Of a DNA stretch of 15,729 nucleotides, positions 15,499 to 15,729 are shown one piece after another (position 1 is the first letter of the stretch; each line of letters begins with the position of its first letter). Under the pieces are notes generated by a model, which saw nothing but the letters and a program-made list of their open reading frames with translations, was not told where the DNA came from and ran no database searches. This DNA comes from Brevundimonas sp. UBA2388 (lineage in GTDB: Bacteria; Pseudomonadota; Alphaproteobacteria; Caulobacterales; Caulobacteraceae): contig DDSO01000016.1 of assembly GCA_002343425.1 (NCBI GenBank), positions 277-16,005 on the forward strand. The letters run 5' to 3'. A program made the position numbers and the translations under genes.

Positions 15499-15729
15499 AT
15501 GACCGGGGCGACGATCAAGAGAGACCTGCGTACGGGCCGTTCGCTGTGGGCGGACAGCGCCGGTCTGGGCGTGCCCGTAAAGCCGCTGAATGAGGCGATT
15601 TCCGTCGATGTGGCCATCGTCGGGGCGGGGATCAGCGGCGCCTTCATGGCGCATGAGCTGAGCCGGGATCACACGGTGGCCGTGCTGGACCGGCGGCCGC
15701 CGCTGACCGGCTCGACCGTGGCCTCGACC
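15499..15729 (+). CDS. FAD-dependent oxidoreductase (DAO family), N-terminal fragment
   Basis: Only the first 77 codons are in the window and the frame is open at its end. The ATG at 15499 has GGAG 5 bases upstream. The residues show a dinucleotide-binding Rossmann start: VDVAIVGAGISGAFMAHELS, with GAGISG as the GxGxxG loop, then TVAVLDRRPPLTGSTVAST, with an acidic residue (VLD) at the end of the second beta strand that typically binds the FAD ribose. The GST-AST segment is common in DAO-type amine/amino-acid oxidoreductases. Substrate cannot be told from this fragment. It follows rsuA after 52 bases but is not clearly part of that operon. Confidence 0.8.
   Translation, partial: MTGATIKRDLRTGRSLWADSAGLGVPVKPLNEAISVDVAIVGAGISGAFMAHELSRDHTVAVLDRRPPLTGSTVAST

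Noticed and set aside
14359..15672. A 437-codon open frame on the minus strand across rsmC/rsuA
   Set aside because: Pro/Arg/Ser/Ala-rich shadow sequence spanning two well-supported genes and an intergenic gap; no motif supports it.

Overview
The window is a dense, high-GC stretch (well above 60% by eye) of a bacterial chromosome, most likely from an alphaproteobacterium of the Caulobacterales (Caulobacter/Brevundimonas type). That assignment is an inference. It rests on strongly GC-biased codon use, start codons with little or no Shine-Dalgarno sequence, the mutS-glnD-murJ-trpS gene order, and an aldo/keto-reductase-like gene resembling the Caulobacter cell-cycle regulator KidO. No insertion sequences, phage genes, CRISPR arrays, tRNAs or rRNAs were seen.

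Layout. (1) Bases 1-561 (+) hold the C-terminal half of the 16S rRNA m5C methyltransferase gene rsmB. (2) Bases 562-8610 (-) form a tight four-gene block read mutS > glnD > murJ > trpS: mismatch repair, PII uridylyltransferase/nitrogen sensor, lipid II flippase and tryptophanyl-tRNA synthetase. The junctions are a GTGA overlap, a 32-base gap and a TGATG overlap. (3) Bases 8611-9036 are the only long gene-free stretch. They contain a well-preserved cobalamin riboswitch, then a leader with three strong hairpins, then btuB (9037-10875, +), a TonB-dependent vitamin B12 receptor. (4) Bases 10859-13746 (-) carry recQ and, downstream of it, the KidO-like gene, whose 3' end overlaps the 3' end of btuB by 17 bases. 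(5) Bases 13819-15446 (+) hold an overlapping pair of rRNA-modification genes (RsmC-like methyltransferase and RsuA-like pseudouridine synthase). The start of an FAD-dependent oxidoreductase gene follows and is cut by the window end.

How the genes relate. Three of the proteins (RsmB, RsmC-like, RsuA-like) modify 16S rRNA in small-subunit assembly. MutS and RecQ are genome-maintenance enzymes. The riboswitch/btuB pair is a self-contained B12-uptake unit that should be shut off when adenosylcobalamin is plentiful. The most unusual gene is the KidO-like one. Its fold reads as an aldo/keto reductase, but all four positions of the catalytic tetrad appear to be replaced. It ends in Ala-Ala, like ClpXP degradation tags, and has TTAA (CtrA-like) half-sites upstream. 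This fits a nucleotide-sensing regulator rather than an enzyme. The Ser-Ser-Ala-Ala tail is encoded antisense to the last codons of btuB.
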